Source of the DNA: Bacteroidales bacterium
GTDB taxonomy: Bacteria > Bacteroidota > Bacteroidia > Bacteroidales > Bacteroidaceae
Assembly: GCA_004555245.1 (NCBI GenBank)
Contig: SFIS01000039.1
Coordinates: 1-29,588 of the forward strand
Reading direction: 5' to 3'
Length of the DNA: 29,588 nucleotides
The translations under genes and the position numbers were made by a program. The notes under the pieces are model-generated. The model was not told where the DNA came from. It was given only the letters and a program-made list of their open reading frames with translations, and searched no databases. Numbering within the stretch: position 1 is the first letter of the stretch; each line of letters opens with the position of its first letter. Positions 1 to 7,746 of the stretch are shown piece by piece.

Positions 1-168
1 AAAAACTACACGGGCGAAGTACGCGCCATCTTCATTAAGAGGATGTTTCCAGACGTAATGAAAGACATTGAACTTGATAGCATCCGCAATTTCAAGTTTC
101 AGCCTGATATGGGGAACATCGTGATAGACGAGCCAGATAAGGGTGACTATCATTTCCATTTTGAGTAG
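1..168 (+). CDS. C-terminal fragment of an unrecognised protein (5' end outside window)
   Basis: Frame 1 is open from the first base to a TAG at 166-168 and gives 55 residues ending in GDYHFHFE. The peptide is charged, with no membrane segment or recognisable motif. It is followed within 10 bp by a strong hairpin, which supports it being the true 3' end of a gene. I do not recognise the family; the rest of the gene lies upstream of the window. Confidence 0.55.
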   Translation, partial: KNYTGEVRAIFIKRMFPDVMKDIELDSIRNFKFQPDMGNIVIDEPDKGDYHFHFE

Positions 169-177
169 ATCTTATGT

Positions 178-228
178 TTAAAAATCAGCGAAAATCAAAA
201 ATATTTTCTCGTTTTCGCTGATTTTTAA
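178..228. terminator. Perfect 17-bp inverted repeat, likely bidirectional terminator
   Basis: Bases 178-194 are the exact reverse complement of 212-228, with a 17-nt loop. The stem has a GC core (TCAGCGA) and A/T runs on both outer sides, so it could stop transcription in either direction. It lies 9 bp after the stop codon of the partial gene and before the promoter of the ATPase gene. Confidence 0.7.
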
Positions 229-260
229 GCAAAAGATGCATGAGTCTGAAATAAAAATTG

Positions 261-268
261 TACTTTTG
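261..268 (+). promoter_or_regulatory. Bacteroidetes -7 element of the ATPase gene
   Basis: TACTTTTG matches the TAnnTTTG -7 consensus and lies 24 bp upstream of the ATPase start codon. No clear TTTG -33 element is seen at the expected distance, so the call rests on the -7 box and position. Confidence 0.5.
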
Positions 269-291
269 CAGAGCAATAAAAACAGTTCAGC

Positions 292-1770
292 ATGAAGTAC
301 CCCAATATCATAGGAAGAGATGTGGAAATATCCACGCTCGAACGTTTGTACAAGTCCAAGAAATCCGAGTTTGTCGCCATCTATGGGCGCAGACGCATCG
401 GCAAGTCGTATCTGGTCAGTGAGGTGTATGGCAGTAAGATTGTCTTTTCTGCCGTCGGAACATACGTAAAGGACGGGGACAAGAATTACGAGACATACCG
501 TAAACTGCAATTGGATCATTTCTACGATTCATTGATATTGTCAGGGCTGGATGCCGCTACGACCGAAAGACCTACGTGCTGGCGTGAAGCCTTTCTGCTT
601 CTGCGAAGGCTGCTTGAAGGCATACGCTCCCGCCGGAAGGTCATCCTTATTGATGAGTTGCCCTGGTTGGCCGGTCCTCAGTCGTCCGAGATGATTTCAG
701 AACTCGGCTATTTCTGGAACTCATGGGCAGACAGTCAGAGAAACATCATTTTGGTAGTGTGCGGTTCAGCTACAAGCTGGATGCTTGACAATGTCATACG
801 CGATTACGGAGGTCTGCACGGACGACTTACAGAGACCATCAAGCTTGCCCCCTTCACTTTGTCCGAATGCCAGAAGTATTACCGACGAAACGGGTTCCGT
901 CTGTCCCGATATGAGATGTGCATCTGCTACATGGCATTGGGAGGTGTCCCCTTTTATCTTGACAAGCTACGCAACAGCCAGACCATTACTGAGAATATAG
1001 ACCGCATTTTCTTTGCCGACGAAAAGATACATCAAGAGTTCCTGGATGTATATGCCGGACTATATTCCAGCAAAGAGAGATATGTGGATATAGTCAAAGT
1101 GCTGGGAAGTCAGTTTTACGGCATGACCCAGAAAGAGATCAGCACAGCCATAGATGTCAAGACTGGCGGAACACTGACTAAGCTGCTTGAAAACCTCATG
1201 GAGTCAGGCATCATCAGGGCATATCCACGCTACGGCAAGGAACGTGTGGAGACGGTTTATCAGTTGATAGACTTCTTTTCCCTGTTCTATTTGCGCTTCA
1301 TACAAGGCAAACAGGCGAAGAAGGGAATATGGAATTCCATTCACGGCACTCCCACTTTCTACACATGGGCTGGAGATACCTTTGAACTGCTTTGTGTGGA
1401 ACACTTGCCCCAAATCCAAGACACCCTGCGTATAGCCTCCATTAACCGGAATTATTGTTGGAGTGGGAAAAGTCCCGACGGAAGGGGTGCTCAGATTGAC
1501 TTGCTGCTGGAAAGTAAGGCCGACAGGACGGACTATCTTTGTGAAATGAAGTTCACTGGTGGCAAATACGCCATAACGAAAACCGATGAAGAAGATTTCC
1601 TGAATAAGATAGAGGCCTTTGCCGCAAGCAAGATGCACAACAAGACGCACAGCATCCAGTTGGTTATGATTACGACGATGGGTGTTGCCCGAGGGGAACA
1701 CGCCAGCATTGTCAATCAGTCTGTTGTGTTGGACAATTTATTTGCAGACCGCTTAACTCAGATTCTCTAA
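292..1770 (+). CDS. Orphan AAA-type ATPase with DUF234 / PD-(D/E)xK-like C-terminus
   Basis: A 492-residue protein of the archaeal-type ATPase family (AAA_14/ATPase_2 plus DUF234). The P-loop is GRRRIGKS at residues 32-39. The Walker B segment is VILIDE, with D121 and E122. A sensor-like CGSATSW segment follows near residue 155-162. The middle (about 270-340) looks like a winged-helix region (MTQKEISTAIDVKTGG). The C-terminus contains D403 followed by CEMK with E418 and K420, the D...ExK spacing of PD-(D/E)xK nuclease folds. Family members are widespread in Bacteroidetes and archaea, often in accessory regions, and their role is not settled; defence or mobile-element functions have been proposed. 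No partner gene is visible downstream. The length is normal and the frame intact. The family call is confident; the nuclease activity is an inference from spacing only. Confidence 0.88.
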   Translation: MKYPNIIGRDVEISTLERLYKSKKSEFVAIYGRRRIGKSYLVSEVYGSKIVFSAVGTYVKDGDKNYETYRKLQLDHFYDSLILSGLDAATTERPTCWREAFLLLRRLLEGIRSRRKVILIDELPWLAGPQSSEMISELGYFWNSWADSQRNIILVVCGSATSWMLDNVIRDYGGLHGRLTETIKLAPFTLSECQKYYRRNGFRLSRYEMCICYMALGGVPFYLDKLRNSQTITENIDRIFFADEKIHQEFLDVYAGLYSSKERYVDIVKVLGSQFYGMTQKEISTAIDVKTGGTLTKLLENLMESGIIRAYPRYGKERVETVYQLIDFFSLFYLRFIQGKQAKKGIWNSIHGTPTFYTWAGDTFELLCVEHLPQIQDTLRIASINRNYCWSGKSPDGRGAQIDLLLESKADRTDYLCEMKFTGGKYAITKTDEEDFLNKIEAFAASKMHNKTHSIQLVMITTMGVARGEHASIVNQSVVLDNLFADRLTQIL

Positions 1771-2130
1771 TCCTTCTAATATATAAACACTACTAAGGTT
1801 GAGTTTTTTCCTAAACCGATGTAATATCTACGTTTTGGAAAAACTCAATTTTAATCTTTCTTTGACAATTCCCCCGATAGTGGGCGAAAGCTGATGTCAT
1901 TGCATCGGTTTTCGCCCACTGTCTGTTTTGTAATCTTCTGTCGGGAGCACCAATAAACCTTGCCGCAAGCTCTATTCTTACCTTTTCCCTATCATTCTTC
2001 CCCTTGTAGCCCAGATTTTTCCCAATTATTTCATGTTGACATGATTATTCGTGGATTATCGTGAATAATCGGAATCAGCATGGCATCATTGAGTTCCTTT
2101 GCAGCCGATTCACTAAAACTGTGATAAAAT
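1771..2130. other. Non-coding stretch between ATPase and excisionase-like gene
   Basis: This 360-bp stretch holds two inverted repeats (1799-1848 and 1879-1920) and no convincing open frame. The second repeat pairs AGTGGGCGAAA (1879-1889) with TTTCGCCCACT (1910-1920), an 11-bp perfect stem around a 20-nt loop that itself contains GATG...CATC. Such a stem may be a terminator or a recombination/structural site belonging to the mobile-element remnant downstream; the sequence alone does not decide. Confidence 0.45.
1799..1848. terminator. Hairpin downstream of the ATPase gene
   Basis: TTGAG plus a T-run and CC (1799-1811) pairs with GGAAAAACTCAA (1837-1848), about 12 bp with one bulged T. It starts 28 bp after the ATPase stop and is flanked by T-rich sequence, consistent with a terminator. 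Confidence 0.5.
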
Positions 2131-2535
2131 ATGGAAAAAGAAATTCTGACATTCAACGACCTCCCGCAGGTCGTCGCCCAGCTTCGGGATGAGGTGATGG
2201 GCATGAGAGCAATGCTGACCAGACAGCAGGCAGAGAGTAGTAAACCAGTAAAAGAGAACCGCCACAAGCCAATGACTGTGGAAGAGGCCATCGAGTACAC
2301 GCATATCCCCAGGGGAACCATGTACATGAAACTGGAGGATGGTACTATCCCTGCCACCAAGCCTGGCAGAAGATGGATCCTGTATCAGGACGAGCTTGAC
2401 AAATGGCTGGAGACGAAGCGCAGGAATACCGTTCCTATGACCGCAGATGAGGAGAACGATGCCATCCTTGCCTCACACAAACGAAAGCCGGACAAGCATG
2501 ACTGGCAGAACGAAGCCGACATTAGTCCGACGTAA
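2131..2535 (+). CDS. Excisionase-family helix-turn-helix protein (HTH_17 type)
   Basis: A 134-residue protein. The N-terminal ~45 residues look like a short helical/coiled region (AQLRDEVMGMRAMLTRQQAE). Residues ~49-96 match an excisionase/MerR-like HTH_17 domain: MTVEEAIEYTHIPRGTMYMK, then the typical wing and DELDKWLE ending. The last 35 residues are polar and probably disordered. Proteins of this size and layout are common next to integrases and mobilisation genes of Bacteroidales integrative elements, where they act as recombination directionality factors or small regulators. No integrase is present here, so this looks like part of a decayed or rearranged element. It lies 89 bp upstream of the chimeric gene in the same direction. 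The DNA-binding call is firm; the specific role is inferred. Confidence 0.8.
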   Translation: MEKEILTFNDLPQVVAQLRDEVMGMRAMLTRQQAESSKPVKENRHKPMTVEEAIEYTHIPRGTMYMKLEDGTIPATKPGRRWILYQDELDKWLETKRRNTVPMTADEENDAILASHKRKPDKHDWQNEADISPT

Positions 2536-2624
2536 CCCTGTTTTTCAAAGTCACATTCAAATTACAATATTAATAACGGCTGAGGGCTGACCAATGCAAA
2601 CCCTCGCAACAAACAAAATTTAAG

Positions 2625-4013
2625 ATGAAATACAAAAACGTAAAGTATGGAATCCTGCTGACCAGAGAGCAGCTTGATTTCCTCAAAGATGACAACCAAG
2701 GCTTCCACCGCATGAAAGCCTTTGATACCTTTCTCTCTTTGACAGCAATAGAGCCTTTCCATTATGAGAAGAAGGACTTCTCAGCTGACCTCGGTATAGG
2801 GCAGTTTGCCATATCAAAAGTGGAACTCGCCGGACTATGGCACTGTGACCGCAAGACTGTACAGAAGATGATAGACCTCTTCAATGAGGTGGGGATTCTC
2901 ACATCCATTGCCAATAACCGCACAAGTATTGGAGAAAGTGCTTTCAATAATTGCAAAGGCTTGACATCAGTCACCATCCCGAATTCTGTGGAAAGTATTA
3001 GTTATAGTGCGTTCCGGAATTGCAGCGGCTTGACATCAATCACCATCCCGAATTCTGTGACAAGCATTGGAAAAAAGGCTTTCTCAGAATGTTCAAAACT
3101 TGAAAATTTTTATTGCTATTCCGAGAAAGTACCTTCAACGGATGCCACAGCCTTCGAAGAATCAAACATTGCATCTTCAACTCTCCATGTTCCAGGTTCT
3201 GCATTATCTTCATATCAGGCAACAGCTCCATGGAGCGGCTTCGGCACTATCCTGCCTATTGAGCCTCTGGATATTACAGTGGATACAGACACGAAAGAGG
3301 CTACGGTTGAGACTGCGAAATTTGTTGAGGACGGCAATGTCGTCATACCGGCATCCATAGAGGTTGACGGCGAGACATATACCGTGACAAGCATTGCAAA
3401 CGAGGCGTTCAAGGATGTCGAGGATGTCGAGACAGTCACGCTGCCACGTACACTGAAAGAGATTGGCAAAGGCGCATTCTCAGGCTGCAAGGCTCTGAAA
3501 GAGGTTGTTGTCAGTGAGACAGCGACAAACAGCAAGGTGAGTGCCGTGAGATACGTCAAGATACAGAGAGTGGCGACACGTGCAGCAGGCGACGGCATGA
3601 GAATAGGCGAACGCGCATTCGCCGACTGCCCTGTCCTCGCGTCTGTCACAATCCCATCGACTGCTACAACCATCGGCGACAACGTTTTCAACAACTGCGA
3701 GAGCCTGAAGAACGTGACCTGCGAGGCTGTCAACTGTCCGACGGTGAAGACATTCGGAGAGTTCCCTATATCTGAGGCTACGCTCACCGTGCCTGTAGGT
3801 TCGTTGAAACAGTATGGCGAGACAAACCCGTGGTCGCTGTTCGGAAAGATACAGGACTTTGACGGCACAACAGGCGTCAACGGCATATCTGTTTATGACC
3901 GCAACGAAGTGAAAGACGTTTATGGCATTGACGGATCGAAGAGGGCAGTTCCGGCAAAGGGTCTGAACATCATCCGTATGAGCGACGGCACGACAAGAAA
4001 AGTGATGAGATAA
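2625..4013 (+). CDS. Chimeric protein: mobile-element winged-helix N-terminus fused to BspA-like leucine-rich repeats
   Basis: A 462-residue open frame made of two unrelated parts. Residues 1 to ~101 resemble the DNA-binding N-terminus of a Bacteroidales mobile-element protein (TREQLDFLKDDNQGFHRMKA; winged-helix-like DRKTVQKMIDLFNEVGILTS). From about residue 102 the protein becomes BspA-type LRR_5 repeats with a 23-residue period (NNCKGLTSVTIPNSVESI, then RNCSGLTSITIPNSVTSI). A linker and a second repeat block follow (about 265-370). The C-terminus (GLNIIRMSDGTTRKVMR) resembles the end of secreted Prevotella-type proteins. BspA-like proteins are normally exported, but this one has no signal peptide. 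The junction falls in a TSI tripeptide that suits both halves, as expected for an illegitimate fusion. It may be a non-functional chimera, a product of repeat shuffling, or an assembly join. The frame is intact. Confidence 0.75.
   Translation: MKYKNVKYGILLTREQLDFLKDDNQGFHRMKAFDTFLSLTAIEPFHYEKKDFSADLGIGQFAISKVELAGLWHCDRKTVQKMIDLFNEVGILTSIANNRTSIGESAFNNCKGLTSVTIPNSVESISYSAFRNCSGLTSITIPNSVTSIGKKAFSECSKLENFYCYSEKVPSTDATAFEESNIASSTLHVPGSALSSYQATAPWSGFGTILPIEPLDITVDTDTKEATVETAKFVEDGNVVIPASIEVDGETYTVTSIANEAFKDVEDVETVTLPRTLKEIGKGAFSGCKALKEVVVSETATNSKVSAVRYVKIQRVATRAAGDGMRIGERAFADCPVLASVTIPSTATTIGDNVFNNCESLKNVTCEAVNCPTVKTFGEFPISEATLTVPVGSLKQYGETNPWSLFGKIQDFDGTTGVNGISVYDRNEVKDVYGIDGSKRAVPAKGLNIIRMSDGTTRKVMR
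2949..3086 (+). repeat. 69-bp tandem repeat encoding LRR units
   Basis: Two consecutive 69-bp units start at 2949 and 3018. They share long identical blocks such as CACCATCCCGAATTCTGTG and encode 23-residue LRR_5 units; a third, diverged unit follows from 3087. Identity this high within a coding repeat favours recombination between units. Confidence 0.75.
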
Positions 4014-4035
4014 ACTTCAAAAACACAAATAGCAG

Positions 4036-4076
4036 GAGGGTGTGTCAGTTCAAAATGAATTGGCACACCCTCTTTA
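4036..4076 (+). terminator. Rho-independent terminator after the LRR chimera
   Basis: GAGGGTGTGTCA (4036-4047) pairs with TGGCACACCCTC (4061-4072): 12 bp with one G-U pair, then TTT. It lies 22 bp after the stop codon. Confidence 0.75.
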
Positions 4077-4304
4077 GGTTTTCGGGGCACTATGGAAATC
4101 CTGTGTCAGCTGGAAAACAAAAACAGAAATCACCCCCTTCGCTTGATGCAAAACATGCACATCTTCTGTCTCCCGTTTATCACGACAACAGTGACAACAA
4201 CAACACCAGATAGCATGTAGAAGACAACCGAACCAACGGTCACTGACCGAAGGGAGGTGAATTCTTGAAATATCTCTATAACAAGCAGAAAAACGTCAGA
4301 TAAT

Positions 4305-4335
4305 TTTGCGGAACAGGGAAAATGTTGTAATTTTG
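4305..4335 (+). promoter_or_regulatory. Promoter of the pectate lyase gene
   Basis: TTTG (4305-4308), a 19-bp spacer, then TAATTTTG (4328-4335) is a full Bacteroidetes consensus promoter 77 bp upstream of the start codon. The -33 TTTG is itself the end of an earlier TAATTTTG (4301-4308), which could serve as an alternative -7 element. The rest of the 4014-4412 gap shows only the preceding terminator and no open frame of note. Confidence 0.7.
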
Positions 4336-4412
4336 CAAAACATTACATTCAATAACACACAATGGCAAACATTGCGTACCATTAGAACCAAACAAACTAA
4401 CCGAACAGAATC

Positions 4413-7211
4413 ATGACATTATCTCTTCTGCTGCGCACTGCCGCCGCCGCACTTCTGGCATCAGTGTCAGCCCTTCCGGCATTCTCTCAGGATGACCCTG
4501 TCTATTTCCTTCAGGACTTTGAAGACAAAACGAATTACCCGTCAAGCCGCACCGCAACCGAACAGAGGTTTGACGCGCCCTACGGCGAATGGATATACGT
4601 CAACGCAAGTTCAAGCACCAGCTCAAACTATCTGCGCACCGGCATGGGCGCACGCGACCTGCGTATGCCGAAGAACATTGGCAGCTGCGTGGTGCTGCCC
4701 CTGCTCGACCGCGGCGCCAAGGAGCTGTCGTTCATGGAGGGACGCGGCGACAGAAGCATCACGGTATATACATCTGAAGACGGCGGAAAGACATGGACGC
4801 TGCACTCTACGGTGACGACAGACAAGACGTCGTACACCAACGTCGTGACGATAAACAGCATAAAGGTGAACCGTATAAAACTCGCCAACGAAGGCACTGC
4901 CGACGCCGACGTGGACAACATCCAGGTCTCCATCCTCGCGGCAGGCACGAAAGCCACCATGCGGACGGGCGACGCAACGGACATCACGAAGGACGGGGCG
5001 ACGGCTGAAGGCGAGATTGTCGATGCCGGAGACAAGGAGATGGTTGAATGGGGCGTGTGCTGGAGCACGGAAAACAGCGTGCCAACAACGGCTGACAACA
5101 AGCTGAAAGCCTCCGCAAACCCCTTCTCCGTAAGGATAACGGGCGTAGAGGCAGGCACTACGGTGTATTACAGGGCCTACGCCATAACCGGCGCCGGGAC
5201 GGGATACGGCGAGGCACGCTCCTTCTGCACGAACGACGCGACACCCGCCGTGATCTCTACGCCAGAGGCGAGACTGAACTCCACATCCACCGACCGCCGC
5301 ACCATGCCCGCCTACTCCGGCGGTACGATAACCGACAACGGAGGGGCCACACCGACAGCATACGGCGTTGTGTATGGCACGGCAGAGAACCCCACAACAG
5401 AGAATGCGGCAAGAGCCCTGGGCAGCGGCATAGATGCAGACGGCACGTTCAGCGCCGTAATGCGCCTGATGCCTAACACCACATATTTCTACCGCGCCTT
5501 CGCAACAACAAAGGCAGGCACGGCATACGGCGACGAGAGAAGCCTGACGACGGGCGACCTCGTCATCCCAGACTTCGACGGACAGATTATACACTGCTCG
5601 CCGACTGGCAGCGACAACACGGGCGACGGCTCCGAGGCGGCTCCCTTCTTCTCGCTGCAGAAGGCGGCTGACATGGCACAGGCGGGAGACACCATCTACA
5701 TGATGGCGGGGACATACGTATATGACGCACGCATAAACATAATGCACAACGGAAGGGAAGACGCATACATCAACGTCTTCGCAAAGGGAGGGCGCGCCGT
5801 GCTCGACTTCTCAGCCATGCCCTACCATTCGCACTCCAACAACCCGTATCAGGGCATCAGACTGTGCGGCAGCTACTGGCACTTCTACCGCATCGACATA
5901 ACGAACGCGAGCGACAACGGCATGCTGATAGAAAGAAACAAGCCCGAGGGCGGCACGGCACAGGACATCATCAACGCCACTGACCAGGCTCACGACAACA
6001 TCATCGAAGAATGCAACTTCTACCGCAACGGAGATTCCGGACTTCAGATGAAGAACCTCGCCTCAAACAACCGCATCATCAACTGCGACGCATACCTCAA
6101 CTGTGACGAGGGGCAGGGCGACGCCGACGGATTCGCTCCGAAGCTGTCTGTTGGAGACGGAAACTATTTCTTCGGATGCAGGGCATGGCTCAACTCTGAC
6201 GACGGATGGGACGTGTTCTACAAGAAAGAAGGCGGATTCGGAGACAACATGACGGTCATTCTCGAAGAGTGCCTGACGTACAAGAACGGATTCCTCGACG
6301 AGAACAACGTCGCGCCAAGCGGCAACGGCAACGGATTCAAGATGGGAAGCGACCAGGGGGCGATGAACCTCTACATGAACAGATGCCTTGCGGTGTGCAA
6401 CAAGTCGAAGGGCTTCGACCAGAACCACAACGCCGGAGACATCATCATGAACAACTGCACGGGCATGACGCTGAAGAGCATCAGCGACAAGGCCTACTCA
6501 TACAGAATCTACGAAAGCATCGCCGAGGGACACACCGTAAGGCTCACCAACTGCATCGCAATCAACGACAATGCCGCTACGGACAAAATAGACAAGAACA
6601 CAGGACTGCCAAAGCCGGGCGAAGAAGGGAAATACGGACAGTACGGACGCTTCCAGGTTGACACCTCTCTCGACGGACTGACAACAACGACATGCGAGTT
6701 CAGCAAGGCCTCGCCGGAACAATTCATCGACACGGAGAACCACGCCATGCTCATCGCGCCGCGTAATGCAGACGGCAGCCTGCCATACTCTGACTTCGCA
6801 CGCCTGAAAGACAACTCCTTCCTCATCGACAAAGGTACACCCGTAGAGGCGGCAATATACAGAGACATAGAAGTGGAAGGCATTGCCTACAACGGAACGG
6901 CACCCGACCTCGGCGCTTACGAGACAGGAAACGGAACTTCCGGAATAAGAAACACCGTCACGGCAGAAGCGGCAGACTGCCTGCGCATCACACCGACAAT
7001 GGGCGGAAGGGTGATGCTCAGCGTCTCCAATGCCTCCGGCTCACAGCGCTTCTGCGCTTCTGTTTACGACGAGAAGGGAAGGCTGACGGCAAGACACGGC
7101 TTCGCAGGCTCAACGACGATGCTGCCGGAGACAACTGGAAAAGGTGTCTTCATCATCAGGGTGGAGAACGCAGAAGGATGGAAAGCAACGGCGAAGATTG
7201 CCGTCCGCTGA
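4413..7211 (+). CDS. Secreted multidomain pectate lyase, polysaccharide lyase family 9
   Basis: A 932-residue protein expected to cleave homogalacturonan by beta-elimination. Residues 1-26 are a signal peptide ending AFSQ. Residues ~30-175 form an N-terminal beta-rich module. Two fibronectin-like modules follow (about 180-275 and 285-380, each with YYRAYA/FYRAFA and GTxYGxxRS). Residues ~390-730 are a right-handed parallel beta-helix of the PL9/PelL type. The calcium-ligand pattern of PelL (Asp209, 233, 234, 237, from memory) maps with constant spacing onto D572, D596, D597 and D600. The catalytic lysine corresponds to K643 in NGNGFKMG. The last ~80 residues (ITPTMGGRVMLSV ... GVFIIRVE) resemble a C-terminal sorting/adhesion module. 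No SusC/SusD pair is adjacent, so it is not in an obvious utilisation locus. The frame is intact; substrate is inferred from family. Confidence 0.88.
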   Translation: MTLSLLLRTAAAALLASVSALPAFSQDDPVYFLQDFEDKTNYPSSRTATEQRFDAPYGEWIYVNASSSTSSNYLRTGMGARDLRMPKNIGSCVVLPLLDRGAKELSFMEGRGDRSITVYTSEDGGKTWTLHSTVTTDKTSYTNVVTINSIKVNRIKLANEGTADADVDNIQVSILAAGTKATMRTGDATDITKDGATAEGEIVDAGDKEMVEWGVCWSTENSVPTTADNKLKASANPFSVRITGVEAGTTVYYRAYAITGAGTGYGEARSFCTNDATPAVISTPEARLNSTSTDRRTMPAYSGGTITDNGGATPTAYGVVYGTAENPTTENAARALGSGIDADGTFSAVMRLMPNTTYFYRAFATTKAGTAYGDERSLTTGDLVIPDFDGQIIHCSPTGSDNTGDGSEAAPFFSLQKAADMAQAGDTIYMMAGTYVYDARINIMHNGREDAYINVFAKGGRAVLDFSAMPYHSHSNNPYQGIRLCGSYWHFYRIDITNASDNGMLIERNKPEGGTAQDIINATDQAHDNIIEECNFYRNGDSGLQMKNLASNNRIINCDAYLNCDEGQGDADGFAPKLSVGDGNYFFGCRAWLNSDDGWDVFYKKEGGFGDNMTVILEECLTYKNGFLDENNVAPSGNGNGFKMGSDQGAMNLYMNRCLAVCNKSKGFDQNHNAGDIIMNNCTGMTLKSISDKAYSYRIYESIAEGHTVRLTNCIAINDNAATDKIDKNTGLPKPGEEGKYGQYGRFQVDTSLDGLTTTTCEFSKASPEQFIDTENHAMLIAPRNADGSLPYSDFARLKDNSFLIDKGTPVEAAIYRDIEVEGIAYNGTAPDLGAYETGNGTSGIRNTVTAEAADCLRITPTMGGRVMLSVSNASGSQRFCASVYDEKGRLTARHGFAGSTTMLPETTGKGVFIIRVENAEGWKATAKIAVR

Positions 7212-7224
7212 GCCTTGAAACACG

Positions 7225-7265
7225 TCTCCCGAAGCGCAGGGCATGGTGCCGTGCGCTTCGGGAGA
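7225..7265 (+). terminator. Strong hairpin after the pectate lyase gene
   Basis: The 14-bp arm TCTCCCGAAGCGCA (7225-7238) is the exact reverse complement of 7252-7265, starting 13 bp after the stop codon. GGCA and TGCC in the loop extend pairing. There is no long T-run. Confidence 0.7.
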
Positions 7266-7306
7266 ATTCATTTGGCAGACAAGGAAAAGGAGGAACAAAA
7301 AAAGGC

Positions 7307-7338
7307 GGCGCGTAAAAGTATCACTACTTTCACGCGCC
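7307..7338. terminator. Second hairpin, GGCGCGT stem
   Basis: 7307-7320 pairs with 7325-7338 (14 bp, one mismatch, 4-nt loop). It is preceded by an A7 run (T-run on the minus strand), so it would terminate minus-strand transcription best. No minus-strand gene is nearby. Confidence 0.6.
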
Positions 7339-7746
7339 TATTCACATTAATAGAAGAGAGAGAAAAATGTATGCTTAACAGATTATTTTATTCGCCGGAA
7401 ATTCTGTGCCGGAATGCGGCTCAGACCTTGCGGACGGCTGGACTGTATGCCGGAACACGCCCGCTGACAGACTATGTGCCGGAAGCATGGACCCATGTTT
7501 TTCGGCATTGTCTATCATAAAGACGGAAAACTACGCAATTTGTTTAATTTCATACCACAGATTTAACCTTTGTTTAACAAATAATCCGAAAGAGCGTGAT
7601 ACGTACACTAATTTTTAGAAATTCATACAGATGTTTACAAAAAAAAGACAATATGCACAGACTATAAGGAAATATATAGCGATATGCTTGCACAAACAGC
7701 ATAATTGTTGTAATTTTGCAAACCGAAACTCAAGAATAACGAAATT
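7339..7746. other. Non-coding leader region with GCCGGAA repeats upstream of the symporter
   Basis: The stretch has no convincing gene. It contains four copies of GCCGGAA at 7394, 7408, 7449 and 7488, three of them as TGCCGGAA. The sequence then becomes AT-rich up to the symporter promoter. No riboswitch that I recognise is present. Confidence 0.5.
7688..7718 (+). promoter_or_regulatory. Promoter of the amino-acid symporter gene
   Basis: CTTG ending at 7690, a 20-bp spacer, then TAATTTTG at 7711-7718 closely matches the Bacteroidetes consensus, 28 bp before the start codon. Confidence 0.65.

Noticed and set aside
4623..5747. Long minus-strand open frame opposite the pectate lyase gene
   Set aside because: The sense strand encodes an intact PL9 protein; the antisense product is cysteine/arginine-rich without motifs, a GC-driven shadow.
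7394..7494. Riboswitch upstream of the alanine/glycine symporter
   Set aside because: The GCCGGAA repeats do not fit the glycine riboswitch or any other aptamer I recognise, and they lie far upstream of the promoter.
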